Origin: Dyadobacter sp. NIV53
GTDB taxonomy: Bacteria > Bacteroidota > Bacteroidia > Cytophagales > Spirosomataceae
DNA: 64,000 nucleotides
Reading direction: 5' to 3'
NCBI RefSeq assembly: GCF_019711195.1
Contig: NZ_CP081299.1
Location: 7,040,501-7,104,500 of the forward strand
Shown here: in pieces, positions 36,737 to 45,103 of the stretch
Layout of the letters: every line of letters starts with the position of its first letter
Position numbering within the stretch: the first letter of the stretch is position 1
Translations under genes and position numbers: made by a program
The notes under the pieces: generated by a model
The model's input: the letters and a program-made list of their open reading frames with translations, nothing else
What the model was told of the DNA's origin: nothing
Databases searched by the model: none

Positions 36737-37930
36737 TCATTTTTCAAAGTAGCAAGCGCTTCCACCAACCCAGGTAAAATTTTTATTGAAATCAACTCCG
36801 ATCATTTCCCCACGGCTCAACCGGCTCAGACTAATCATTAATTCCGGTTTTTCCGCATGATCGGGCCAGCCGTACATCATTCTTATTTCACATTTTACCA
36901 ATCCATCCGGTGCCTGGATCACAGGTTCGTAAACTACTTTTCTTTGAAGAATATAATTTTCCGGATCCTTAATTGATTCCAGCATAGTATTGTCCACATG
37001 AATTTTTACACCGCTTCCGGCAAATGAGAAAAGTGGTTTCAATACATAATTTTCCAGATCAGAGGGGAAAATTCCATTGTAATCACTGACAAATTTAGTC
37101 TCAGGAACAAATTCGCTATTCAAAAAAGGCAACGCAAACTTACTGATCCTGAAAAACCAATTAGGATGCCCAACCCAGGTTACGTCCACGTCGTCGGTAA
37201 AATGGTAGCTCGTTTCCAGATCAGGGTAATTTTGCAGGTCATCGAATATGAGACGGTTGTATATTCGCTTTACCTGAACCTTTCGCCCTTCTTTTTCATA
37301 AAATAACTTCCTTCCTTCCCTGATTAATTTGGTATAACAAATTGCTTTAACACCAATCAACTCTTCCGTTATGGCGAAGTCAATTCTCGTTTTTTGTTTT
37401 TCAGGATAAATTTCCAACAGAATTACTTCCTCGGGATTTTCACCAGCAACAATGAGGTCTTTTAATTTTTGAATATAAGCTTCCTCTGATTCTGCTCCGA
37501 AAGCGTACTGAAACTTGTCCGATATGCTAAAGTGCTTGGGAAAAGTTTCAGACAAATAAGCCTGATAAGCATATAATGATGGAAATCCCTGCAGTTCAAT
37601 CAGCTGAGGGAATAATTCGCCGGATTCCTTTTTACAAATGGCAAAATCGATTGCCAGGAATGAAGAATGCCCATTTTCATTGGGAACGTTATGGCCGGCC
37701 GGAACAGCACGATTGGTTTTTAAAGAAAAATCCGGGGACAGCAATGTTTCAATAATTCCGTCACAAGCCTCTATCAGGCTTTTCTTTAATTCGACTGGTA
37801 CAAATACAGGTGTTTCAGCTACCCGAAAATCCAGTTGTCCAGGATGATCTGCTGCAATATTAGAAACAAAAGCATTGTATTTTTCCTCTGTAAATGACTG
37901 GTTGAATTCTTTGCGGGCTTCCTTATGCAT
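36737..37930 (-). CDS. ATP-grasp ligase, glutathionylspermidine-synthase-like
   Basis: 397 aa, no signal peptide. The C-terminal third has the ATP-grasp elements: VLKPLFSFAGSG (296-307) for the Lys and glycine-rich phosphate loop, ILQRKV (327-332) at the adenine-binding strand, and CEIRMM (347-352) for the catalytic-type arginine. The N-terminal two thirds are a substrate domain. The family joins a carboxylate to an amine with ATP through an acyl phosphate. It is the last of five same-strand genes with gaps of 28-77 bp, next to an amidotransferase. Acceptor and donor are unknown. Confidence 0.75.
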   Translation of the reverse strand: MHKEARKEFNQSFTEEKYNAFVSNIAADHPGQLDFRVAETPVFVPVELKKSLIEACDGIIETLLSPDFSLKTNRAVPAGHNVPNENGHSSFLAIDFAICKKESGELFPQLIELQGFPSLYAYQAYLSETFPKHFSISDKFQYAFGAESEEAYIQKLKDLIVAGENPEEVILLEIYPEKQKTRIDFAITEELIGVKAICYTKLIREGRKLFYEKEGRKVQVKRIYNRLIFDDLQNYPDLETSYHFTDDVDVTWVGHPNWFFRISKFALPFLNSEFVPETKFVSDYNGIFPSDLENYVLKPLFSFAGSGVKIHVDNTMLESIKDPENYILQRKVVYEPVIQAPDGLVKCEIRMMYGWPDHAEKPELMISLSRLSRGEMIGVDFNKNFTWVGGSACYFEK

Positions 37931-37968
37931 ATTGTCAAAGATTCAGTTTAAAGCTGTGAAGTGTTCAA

Positions 37969-38835
37969 TTATATAATTTTTGCTAAAGGGCTTTCAGATT
38001 GCTCATTAGACTGTGATTTATAGAAAGCATTTCTCAAAAATGTAGGTATGATCACTGATTCTGTCATCAGTATTTTATCAGCATCGTTCAGATTTGTGAT
38101 CATGTCATCATATTTCTGTTCGCCGTGATTGGCAATAATAGACGCTTTTTTATCCTCACGAAGAAAGTAACGCAGCATTCCCTCGGCATCTGCCTCAGGA
38201 TGAAACTGGGTTCCTACAATTTCATTTGAGAAACGCATTGCCATAACTGCGCGTTCGAGCTGTACATGCGGGCGGATTTTTTCCAGACAAAGCACCTTTG
38301 CACCCATTTGATCCAATACGTATTGATTGGGCTGAGTAACCTGAAAATCCCTTGAATCTACAATCCAGAAAGGGTCGTTCAGTAAATTGAGTAAAGGATC
38401 TTTCCGTCCCAATGGTGTTTTGTGTACGGGAAACGTTCCAAAAGATGTTTTTCTTCTTTTACTTACTCCTGCCAGCTGCCAGTGAATACATGCCATTTGA
38501 AAGGAGTGGCAGATTAAAAACAGATGTTTTTTTGTACGGTTATTCCGGTTGGCATTAAATTGAATCAAACTATCCAGGAAATAAAAAAACTTTCTTTCCC
38601 AAACTTCACCAACCGGTGCCGGATTGCCCGGGCCACCTGTAGAAATATACGCGTCAAAGTCCAGGCCTGGGGTTTCTAATTTCTGCCGTACATCAAATAT
38701 CTGATATTCAATGTTTATAGACTCATTTTCACCAAAGTTTGTTATAATTTTTTTAATACAACGCATCCCCTCATTCGCAACGCCGTCGTACATATCCAGA
38801 ATCGCAATCCTGAATTTTTTATTGTCATTGTTCAT
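37969..38835 (-). CDS. Class I glutamine amidotransferase (GuaA-N/YwqN-like, stand-alone)
   Basis: 288 aa from ATG 38835; an upstream in-frame start at 38868 is less likely. The class I GATase triad is visible: Cys in LFLICHSFQ and His-Glu in TQFHPEADAEG. The residue before Cys is Ile, not Gly, and the usual Gly after it is replaced, so the elbow is atypical. It could release ammonia from glutamine for a partner ligase, or act as a gamma-glutamyl hydrolase of this fold. No synthetase domain is attached, so the acceptor must be a neighbour, most likely an ATP-grasp or GCS2 protein. Confidence 0.82.
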   Translation of the reverse strand: MNNDNKKFRIAILDMYDGVANEGMRCIKKIITNFGENESINIEYQIFDVRQKLETPGLDFDAYISTGGPGNPAPVGEVWERKFFYFLDSLIQFNANRNNRTKKHLFLICHSFQMACIHWQLAGVSKRRKTSFGTFPVHKTPLGRKDPLLNLLNDPFWIVDSRDFQVTQPNQYVLDQMGAKVLCLEKIRPHVQLERAVMAMRFSNEIVGTQFHPEADAEGMLRYFLREDKKASIIANHGEQKYDDMITNLNDADKILMTESVIIPTFLRNAFYKSQSNEQSESPLAKII

Positions 38836-38857
38836 TTTATTAGCTTTTAGCTTGTTG

Positions 38858-38905
38858 GTTTCACGCAAAGGTTTCTTTCTCGGCGTGAAACCTTCTTTCT
38901 TCCCT
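38858..38905. repeat. Short intergenic repeat copy (possible)
   Basis: TTTCACGCAAAGGTTTCTTTC followed by a CT-rich stretch with the inverted pair GGTTTCAC/GTGAAACC-like. Weaker than the other copies. Confidence 0.3.
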
Positions 38906-38912
38906 TTATCCG

Positions 38913-40013
38913 TTACTCTATTCCAACTTTAGTTTCGGAAACAATATAATCTACTACTGCATTCAGATCGCCGGTTGCTTCGAATACCGCCAGCTGACGA
39001 TCTGCGCCAGTTCCCTTTTCCATGATCTGATGGATATATTCAATTTCATGCCGGCTACCCAGCTCGTCTACCACATCATCGATAAATTCCAGGAGCTCAC
39101 CCGCCAGAATCTTGTATTCTACTTCTTCCTGCTTTCCGAAATCAATGAGTTTTCCATGAATCCCGTAACGTGCTGCACGCCATTTATTTTCATTGATAAG
39201 CATCCGGTGGTAAGGGCGGAAACTCAGGTTCATGCGGTGTAACTTATGAATTTTAGCAACAAGCGCCTGCATAATAGCCGCCAGACAAATTGTTTCATCT
39301 GTCCGCATGGGTACGTCGCACATCCTGAATTCAATTGTATTAAAGAACGGATGAAGTCTAATGTCCCACCAGATCTTTTTGCCGTTGTCTATACATTTGG
39401 TCTTCACAAGCAAATCTATATACTCATCGTATTCGGCGGCACTTGAGAAAAAATCAGGAATACCAGTTCTTGGGAACTTGTCAAAAACTTTCGATCTGTA
39501 CGATTTAAAACCAGTATTCCGGCCGCACCAGAATGGCGAATTTGTAGAAAGTGCATAAATATGAGGAAGGAAATAACGTACTGCGTTCATAATGGCTATG
39601 CCTTCATTCCGGTTTTCTATTCCTACGTGCACGTGTAATCCAAAAATAAGATTACCACGTGCAACATCCCGCATTTCGTCAATAATCTCGTCATAACGTG
39701 GATCCGGAGTGATCAGCTGTTCAACCCAGTCGGCAAACGGATGGGTTCCGGCGGCGGCAACGTGTAAGTCCTGTTTTGCGGCAAGATCAAGGATCATTTT
39801 TCGCAGGTAAGTAACTTCTTCCCGGGCTTCCTGTATATTATGGCAGATATTTGTCCCGACTTCAACTACTGCCTGGTGCATTTCTGCTTTGACGCGCTCT
39901 TTTAATGTGATTTTTCCGTCTTCCACAAGCTTAGACATGTGTGATCTGAGATTGCGTGTTACCGGATCTATGGTTTGAAATTCCTCTTCAATTCCAAGCG
40001 TGAACGTAGGCAT
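38913..40013 (-). CDS. Carboxylate-amine ligase, GCS2/YbdK family
   Basis: 366 aa. The family signature is LGIEEEFQ at 6-13 (metal-binding glutamates), then HQAVVEVGT at about 46, LHVHVGIENR (about 126-135), and FRMCDVPMRTDE (about 231-242) near the ATP site. It couples an amine to a glutamate-type gamma-carboxyl using ATP; some members have weak glutamate-cysteine ligase activity, but true substrates are mostly unknown. Middle gene of the cluster, 29 bp after the second ATP-grasp gene. Confidence 0.9.
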   Translation of the reverse strand: MPTFTLGIEEEFQTIDPVTRNLRSHMSKLVEDGKITLKERVKAEMHQAVVEVGTNICHNIQEAREEVTYLRKMILDLAAKQDLHVAAAGTHPFADWVEQLITPDPRYDEIIDEMRDVARGNLIFGLHVHVGIENRNEGIAIMNAVRYFLPHIYALSTNSPFWCGRNTGFKSYRSKVFDKFPRTGIPDFFSSAAEYDEYIDLLVKTKCIDNGKKIWWDIRLHPFFNTIEFRMCDVPMRTDETICLAAIMQALVAKIHKLHRMNLSFRPYHRMLINENKWRAARYGIHGKLIDFGKQEEVEYKILAGELLEFIDDVVDELGSRHEIEYIHQIMEKGTGADRQLAVFEATGDLNAVVDYIVSETKVGIE

Positions 40014-40042
40014 GTGATGTGCTCTTTAGTTTGATTGTGGTT

Positions 40043-41213
40043 CTATGCTTTTTTCTTAGCGGGCTTCGTTGCTGCTGCGGCTTTCGGTTCTTTAACGGCA
40101 GCAGGCTTTTTAGTTGCAGCCGCTTTTTTGACAGCTACTTTCAACATTACCTCATCGGCGGTTATAGCTTCGGGAGTTACTTCATCCACAGAAGTTGATT
40201 CGGTTTCAGGCACCACTGCTTCGGCATTCACTTCTTGTGAAGAACTTGGTGAAACTACGGAAAGAGCAGCTGATTCACTTACAAAAGTACCCCAGGTTAA
40301 ATTGGTTTTACCGGGAACCTGTTTTTTTGCACGCTCAATGGCCATGTTTGCTGCTGCTTCCACTACCCACTCAAAATTATCATGACCTACCGAATAGATA
40401 TCAGCATCCGGAGCCGGGTTGCAGAAATCTATCGCGATCGGTATTCCGTCACGTACTGCAAATTCTACGGTATTGAAATCATAACCAAGTGCTATGTTCA
40501 GTTTAAGTACATATTCTTTTATTGTTGCCAATAGTTTTTCACGCTCTTCGCCGGTTGCGTTCAGTTCAGCCGCATATCGCAAATGGTGTGGATTACGTGG
40601 TTCATAAGGCATGATCAACACATCTTTCTGGCCAATACAATAACAGCGTACATAATCGTCGAATACGATTTCTTCCTTGTAGCATCATAATCAGATGACC
40701 GGTTTCACCATGTTTGTTCCACATGTCCTGAGCATCTTCTACTTTATATACACTTTTCCAGCCACCTCCGTCATGCGGTTTCATATACGCAGGAAAACCT
40801 ACATACTGAAACATTTCTTCCCAGGCCAAAGGGAATTTAAGGTTACGGAAAGATGTTTCGCTCGTATCCAAAGGCCGTTCTTTTGACGGTAGTAAAACAG
40901 TTTTCGGAACCGGAACGCCTACTTTTTCAGCAAGTGCATTGTTAAAAAACTTTTCATCAGCACTCCACCAGAACGGATTGTTAATTACAGCTGTCCCGCT
41001 TAATGCAGCATTTTTGAGATATGCCCTGTAAAACGGAACATCCTGTGAAATCCTGTCTATAATCACTGCATATTCGGTAGGGTCAGCCTGTACAACCTTG
41101 TCAATCGTTACTGCTTCGGCAATAATATCTGGTTCTCCTTTGCTGTTTACACGATCTATAAAAGCTTGCGGAAATGTATTTTCCATTCCGAAGAGAATTC
41201 CGATTTTTTTCAT
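40043..41213 (-). pseudogene. ATP-grasp ligase with long Lys/Ala-rich tail, split by a 1-bp insertion
   Basis: About 389 aa once repaired. The pre-ATP-grasp domain begins KKIGILFGMENTFPQAF, followed by the ATP-grasp fold with PAYMKPHDGGGWKSVYKV, and the metal site DFCNPAPDAD. One extra C in CC at 40675-40676 (plus strand) breaks it; removal gives MLQEEIVFDDYVRCY. After about residue 315 comes an acidic Ser/Glu/Val linker and then a 35-residue Lys/Ala/Pro tail (KKAAATKKPAAV, ATKPAKKKA), like histone H1. The tail is not part of the fold. Second gene of the cluster. The tail's role is unknown. Confidence 0.82.
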
Positions 41214-41262
41214 AATAAGGTTTATTTTTATGTTGAATGAAAAGCGATTTAAATATTAATAA

Positions 41263-41970
41263 TTATAAAATCCGGGATAAATAATGGGGGAACATTTTAT
41301 TCCATAACGGCCAGTCGTGCTTTTCCCAGCCACGAATATCAAGCCAATGGTCAATTCCTTTTGAATTCAGGATATCTGACATCCTGATATTGCTATCCAG
41401 ACAAATATCCCAGTCGGATGTCCCCAGAACGATCTTCATATGGCCGTATCTCCAGCCTTGTTCATTGGGCATATAATCAACAGGGTTATTGAAATATACA
41501 TTGTCATCGTAAAAGCCGTCCATAAAACTTCTTATGTCAAATGCTCCACTCATACTGACCATATATGCAACCAGGCCAGGGTGGCGAAAAGCAAAATTTG
41601 CAGCGTGAAAACCGCCAAAACTGCATCCTGCAACACCAATTTTATCAACCTGGCATTCATTACGAATAAATGGAACCAGCTCATTTGTTAAAAACCGGTC
41701 ATAAACCATATGATTTAGTGCCCTGTATTCCGGATTGAGATGTTTGGCATACCAAGAATCAGCATCAATGGAATCGATACAATAAATTTTGTATTTTCCG
41801 GACTCAACCAACCCGCGTACGGATTCAATTAGTCCCATGTCCTTCGCCTGATAATACTTACCCAAGGTAGTTGGAAAAAGCAAAATAGGATAGCCCCAAT
41901 TGCCGTATACAAGCATATCAATGTCACGGCCAAGATGGTGCGAATAGTATTTAATGTGCTTCTCTTCCAA
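41263..41970 (-). CDS. Esterase-like alpha/beta hydrolase
   Basis: 235 aa, no signal peptide. The nucleophile is Ser in VAGCSFGGFHAA; the acid is likely in LGTSDWDICL and the histidine in WEKHDWPLWN. It resembles the esterase D/enterochelin-esterase group used with non-ribosomal-like products. It is the first gene of the minus-strand cluster, 49 bp before the ATP-grasp gene, and divergent from a second esterase. It may cleave or transfer an acyl group in the product made by the ligases. Confidence 0.83.
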   Translation of the reverse strand: MEEKHIKYYSHHLGRDIDMLVYGNWGYPILLFPTTLGKYYQAKDMGLIESVRGLVESGKYKIYCIDSIDADSWYAKHLNPEYRALNHMVYDRFLTNELVPFIRNECQVDKIGVAGCSFGGFHAANFAFRHPGLVAYMVSMSGAFDIRSFMDGFYDDNVYFNNPVDYMPNEQGWRYGHMKIVLGTSDWDICLDSNIRMSDILNSKGIDHWLDIRGWEKHDWPLWNKMFPHYLSRIL

Positions 41971-42150
41971 ATGGAGTGTGTTTTTAGGTTAATTATTGAA
42001 ATATACGAAAGAATATGTTAGTTGCAAATTAATAATATGCTTTGCATTCTGACATTAAACAGGCTGGAAAACGATGCTTTTATTTTTCATATATGTATAA
42101 TACTATATTCATTTTGGCATAAAAATGGTTAAATAATCCTCTTTCATGTA

Positions 42151-43077
42151 GTGTGTTTTCCAATAACAGGTTTGCCTATCCTCACATCACCCTTTTGGTT
42201 TCGCGTTTTTATAAAAGTTTCGATTCTGTTACCTTTCCGGATTATTTATATTTCATCAATTTACAGAACGGGCTTGGATATCTCTCATCAACAATTATTT
42301 GAATCACAACAAAGCATATTTTCTGCACATATAAAGCGTGAAGTTACTATTTCAATTATTCTGCCTCAGAATTATTCACCTTTTACTACTTATACTTTAT
42401 TAATTGTAAATGACGGACAGGATTTTCCGGCGTTAGGGATAGAAAATATTTTAAAAGAATTACAAATAAATAATAGGATACACCCGGTTCTGGTAGCGGG
42501 CGTTCATGCCGGGGCGGACCGTATTTATGAATATGGTACCAGCGATCAGCCGGACTACGCGAATCGCGGCAACAAAGCCGGGAATACACGGGATTTTATA
42601 TTACATGAATTACTTCCGCATTTAAGGAAAAGCTATTCTTTTGAAGAAAATAATATAGTTTATGCTGGTTTCTCCTTAGGTGGCTTGATGGCATTGGATA
42701 TTGCCTGGAACCAATCCCATATCTTTTCCAAAACGGCTGTTTTTTCGGGTGCATTATGGTGGAGGAAAAAGGCAATTGAAGATGGTTATAATGATGCAGA
42801 CCGGATCATGCACGCACAAATACGCGACACCGCCCATAAACCGGATTTGAAATTCTGGTTTCAATGCGGCGGTAAAGATGAAACCGATGACCGTGATGGA
42901 GATGGCATTATTGATTCTATTCAGGATACACTCGAATGTATTGCTGAACTGGAACGTAAGGGATACGCCTGGAATAAAGATATCAGCTATCTGGAAATGC
43001 CCTATGGCGAGCATAATATTCCCACATGGTCACTGGCACTGCCTGAATTCCTGGTGTGGGCATTTGGAGTGAAGTAG
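42151..43077 (+). CDS. Putative esterase, Fes/YieL-like (start uncertain)
   Basis: 308 aa from the only in-frame ATG; the first 41 residues look unlike a folded protein and a TTG at 42274 (LDISHQQLFESQQ) is an alternative that gives 267 aa. The fold has VNDGQDFPALG, the nucleophile Ser in YAGFSLGGLMALD and the histidine in PYGEHNIPTWS. It belongs to the putative-esterase family that includes enterochelin esterases. Transcribed away from the ligase cluster over a 180-bp shared gap, so likely functionally linked. Confidence 0.82.
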   Translation: MCFPITGLPILTSPFWFRVFIKVSILLPFRIIYISSIYRTGLDISHQQLFESQQSIFSAHIKREVTISIILPQNYSPFTTYTLLIVNDGQDFPALGIENILKELQINNRIHPVLVAGVHAGADRIYEYGTSDQPDYANRGNKAGNTRDFILHELLPHLRKSYSFEENNIVYAGFSLGGLMALDIAWNQSHIFSKTAVFSGALWWRKKAIEDGYNDADRIMHAQIRDTAHKPDLKFWFQCGGKDETDDRDGDGIIDSIQDTLECIAELERKGYAWNKDISYLEMPYGEHNIPTWSLALPEFLVWAFGVK

Positions 43078-43085
43078 TAACTGGT

Positions 43086-43255
43086 GGGCTACACGTAAGA
43101 TTAAACAGCGGTATGCAGAGAAGGAAGAAGAAAGCCACAGAGATTTTTTTAGTAAAAATAGATTTTCTAAAAAGCGTGTTTTTCTGAAATTCAATTAATA
43201 TATCTCTGTGACTCTCTTTTCCTTTTTCTCTGCGCGCCTCAGTGTAACCTCCTTC
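43086..43255. repeat. Large imperfect inverted repeat between convergent genes
   Basis: The left arm has TACACG, GCAGAGA (43115-43121) and CACAGAGAT; the right arm has ATCTCTGTG (43202-43210), TCTCTGC (43227-43233) and CAGTGTA in mirror order. The whole 170 bp folds into a long hairpin with a 60-nt AT-rich centre. It resembles the other degenerate intergenic repeats of this window and could be a MITE- or REP-like element. Confidence 0.5.
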
Positions 43256-44278
43256 CTACAACCGGGCCAGGAACTCCATTGTTTCTATCGAGTCGGCGTA
43301 ATCGGATAGGCCTGGTTTTTGCGCCTGCCCAAAAGGAATGACTTCGGGAATATCCAGATCCTGGCTGCCAACGATGCACTGAATATTTTCAGCTGATCCC
43401 TGAACAGTTAGTTTTAAATCCCCGATTGAATCATAATATTCAAAATGAACCACACTGATCGGTGACACAAATGCAGGGCTTTCGGTTAACATTAGGAAAC
43501 CGTTATCATAGTGAAAAGTACGGTTAATCAACAAAATTGATTTGTTGTATTCGTAATTATTAAAGTATTTGTGGTGATGAAGACAAGTGTTGGTGAATCT
43601 TGTAATGGATTCGTAAAACTTGGTAAAATCATATCCTGCCGGAACGAATAATTTGGATACGTTCCGGCATCCCAATCCGAAGTACTGAAAAATATCCTCT
43701 CCCAGCGCCGCCAATTCGTCTGCACTTTCAGCACCTGTGAGTATACCGATAGAAGTCCGGTTTTTGCGAATAATGTTTGGTTTTTTGGAAAAATAATAAT
43801 GAAAATAACGGGCGGTATTGTTACTTCCGGTGGCAATGTAAGCATCAGCGTCATTAAGGCGGTCTACAAATTGTATGTTCTCCGTAAATGCGGGTTCCAG
43901 TTCGGCTAACTTTTCAAGCAGCATCTGAATCAGCACTAAATCGTCGGAGCTTGGTTTGGCCAGTAAAATATGTCCGCTTATCAAAACGCTCAGTGCATCA
44001 TGAAATCCAACGGCAGGTATATTTCCTGCCATTATTACACCAACTTTTTTGATTTGATCAGGTTCATGATACCTGTCAGCCCAGGCAGTCAGTTTTTGTG
44101 GATTTAAAAATTCTGTTCCGATTGCCGCCAGAGATAATGCAGAATTTTCAGGTGTAAACCAGTTATTCCTTCTGTTTGCACTGGTTATCCAATCTTCAAT
44201 TTCAAGTACATGCTTTGGGTCGGTAAGAAAATTTCCTAATTGAATAAATGCATTTATGCGTTGATTTCTTGATATCAT
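43256..44278 (-). CDS. Acyl-CoA reductase, LuxC-like
   Basis: 340 aa of the aldehyde-dehydrogenase-like fold. IMAGNIPAVGFHDAL (about 81-95) and LAKPSSDD are the acyl-CoA/NADPH-binding segments, IATGSNNTARYF (about 148-159) is the cofactor loop, and the probable catalytic cysteine is in FGLGCRNVSKLF. It reduces an acyl-CoA to an aldehyde. It is divergent from a ferredoxin gene with a shared 131-bp promoter region, a pairing I know from other Bacteroidota. Physiological role uncertain. Confidence 0.82.
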   Translation of the reverse strand: MISRNQRINAFIQLGNFLTDPKHVLEIEDWITSANRRNNWFTPENSALSLAAIGTEFLNPQKLTAWADRYHEPDQIKKVGVIMAGNIPAVGFHDALSVLISGHILLAKPSSDDLVLIQMLLEKLAELEPAFTENIQFVDRLNDADAYIATGSNNTARYFHYYFSKKPNIIRKNRTSIGILTGAESADELAALGEDIFQYFGLGCRNVSKLFVPAGYDFTKFYESITRFTNTCLHHHKYFNNYEYNKSILLINRTFHYDNGFLMLTESPAFVSPISVVHFEYYDSIGDLKLTVQGSAENIQCIVGSQDLDIPEVIPFGQAQKPGLSDYADSIETMEFLARL

Positions 44279-44330
44279 TCTAAGCGAACTGTAAATAGTT
44301 TAATTAATGCGAAGGTTTTTAATTTTCTGA

Positions 44331-44360
44331 TTGTTGGGAAACTTTAAATAGTTACATTTG
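44331..44360 (+). promoter_or_regulatory. Bacteroidota-type promoter (TTG-N19-TACATTTG)
   Basis: -33 TTG at 44331-44333, 19-nt spacer, exact -7 TAnnTTTG at 44353-44360. The ferredoxin ATG is 50 bp downstream. This is the best promoter match in the window. Confidence 0.7.
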
Positions 44361-44409
44361 TTACTATATAAAGAGGAAAATAAGAACAAATATAAACAAT
44401 CCGGCGACT

Positions 44410-44757
44410 ATGGCTATAATGATAACCGATGAATGCATAAACTGCGGGGCGTGCGAGCCAGAGTGCCCCAATACGGCTATTTATGAAGGTGGAGTAGAGT
44501 GGACCTGGGGAGATGGTACAAGTTTAGATGATGTAGATTTTGGCGATGGAACTATAGTGAGCGGAAAAGAAAAGCAATCACCGGTTTCAGATGAATTCTA
44601 CTATATAGTTACAGACAAATGCACTGAATGCATGGGATTTCATGAAGAACCTCAGTGTGCTGCGGTTTGTCCTGTTGACTGTTGCGTTCCTGATCCTGAT
44701 AATGAAGAAGAGGAAGAAACATTATTGGCTAAAAAGGCCTGGATGCACGGAGAATAA
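44410..44757 (+). CDS. Ferredoxin with two [4Fe-4S] clusters
   Basis: 115 aa. The first CxxCxxCxxxC is CINCGACEPECP (about 9-20); the second set is CTECMGFHEEPQCAAVCPVDC with the inserted spacing of the Allochromatium-type (YfhL) ferredoxins. The acidic segment between (EWTWGDGTSLDDVDFGDGT) and the acidic tail are typical of the Bacteroidota version. Electron carrier in the cytosol. Divergent from the acyl-CoA reductase; it ends at a strong terminator. Confidence 0.93.
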   Translation: MAIMITDECINCGACEPECPNTAIYEGGVEWTWGDGTSLDDVDFGDGTIVSGKEKQSPVSDEFYYIVTDKCTECMGFHEEPQCAAVCPVDCCVPDPDNEEEEETLLAKKAWMHGE

Positions 44758-44784
44758 CTTCTTGCACCATATAAGATTTTGCGA

Positions 44785-44808
44785 CCCCGCTCTGAGCGGG
44801 GTTTTTTT
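44785..44808 (+). terminator. Rho-independent terminator of the ferredoxin gene
   Basis: 7-bp stem CCCCGCT/AGCGGGG with a 3-nt loop (44785-44801) and T7. Confidence 0.9.
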
Positions 44809-45103
44809 GTGCCCAAGTGTTTTCTAAAATGGTAATAAAATAATATTCTTAGCCATATGTTATTAAAAAATTTTAAATATAATATTTTGCAGAACTAAAT
44901 TTATACAGAATATAAATACTTTGGAATAAAATGATTATTTCTTAATATTGTGTTCAAATATCATTAAAAAATAGTACAAAAGAATGAAAAATACATTTTT
45001 TTGTATAAAAATGATGTACTTTATTTGATAAATATAAAATAAGTACAATATTTGATTCATTATTGCTTCTGATAAGTAAAACTAACATAAACAGAATATA
45101 ATT
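44809..45103. other. Strongly AT-rich gap, 295 bp
   Basis: Almost entirely A/T, many ATTAT/TAAAT steps and runs of A or T. No gene. It is the likely control region for the porin-amt operon, but I found no exact TAnnTTTG box or sigma-54 site. Confidence 0.5.

Noticed and set aside
43528..43854. 108-codon frame on the minus strand
   Set aside because: Out-of-frame shadow of the acyl-CoA reductase on the same strand.
44809..45103. Sigma-54 or NtrC site before the porin-amt operon
   Set aside because: No TGGCAC-N5-TTGC-like element found.
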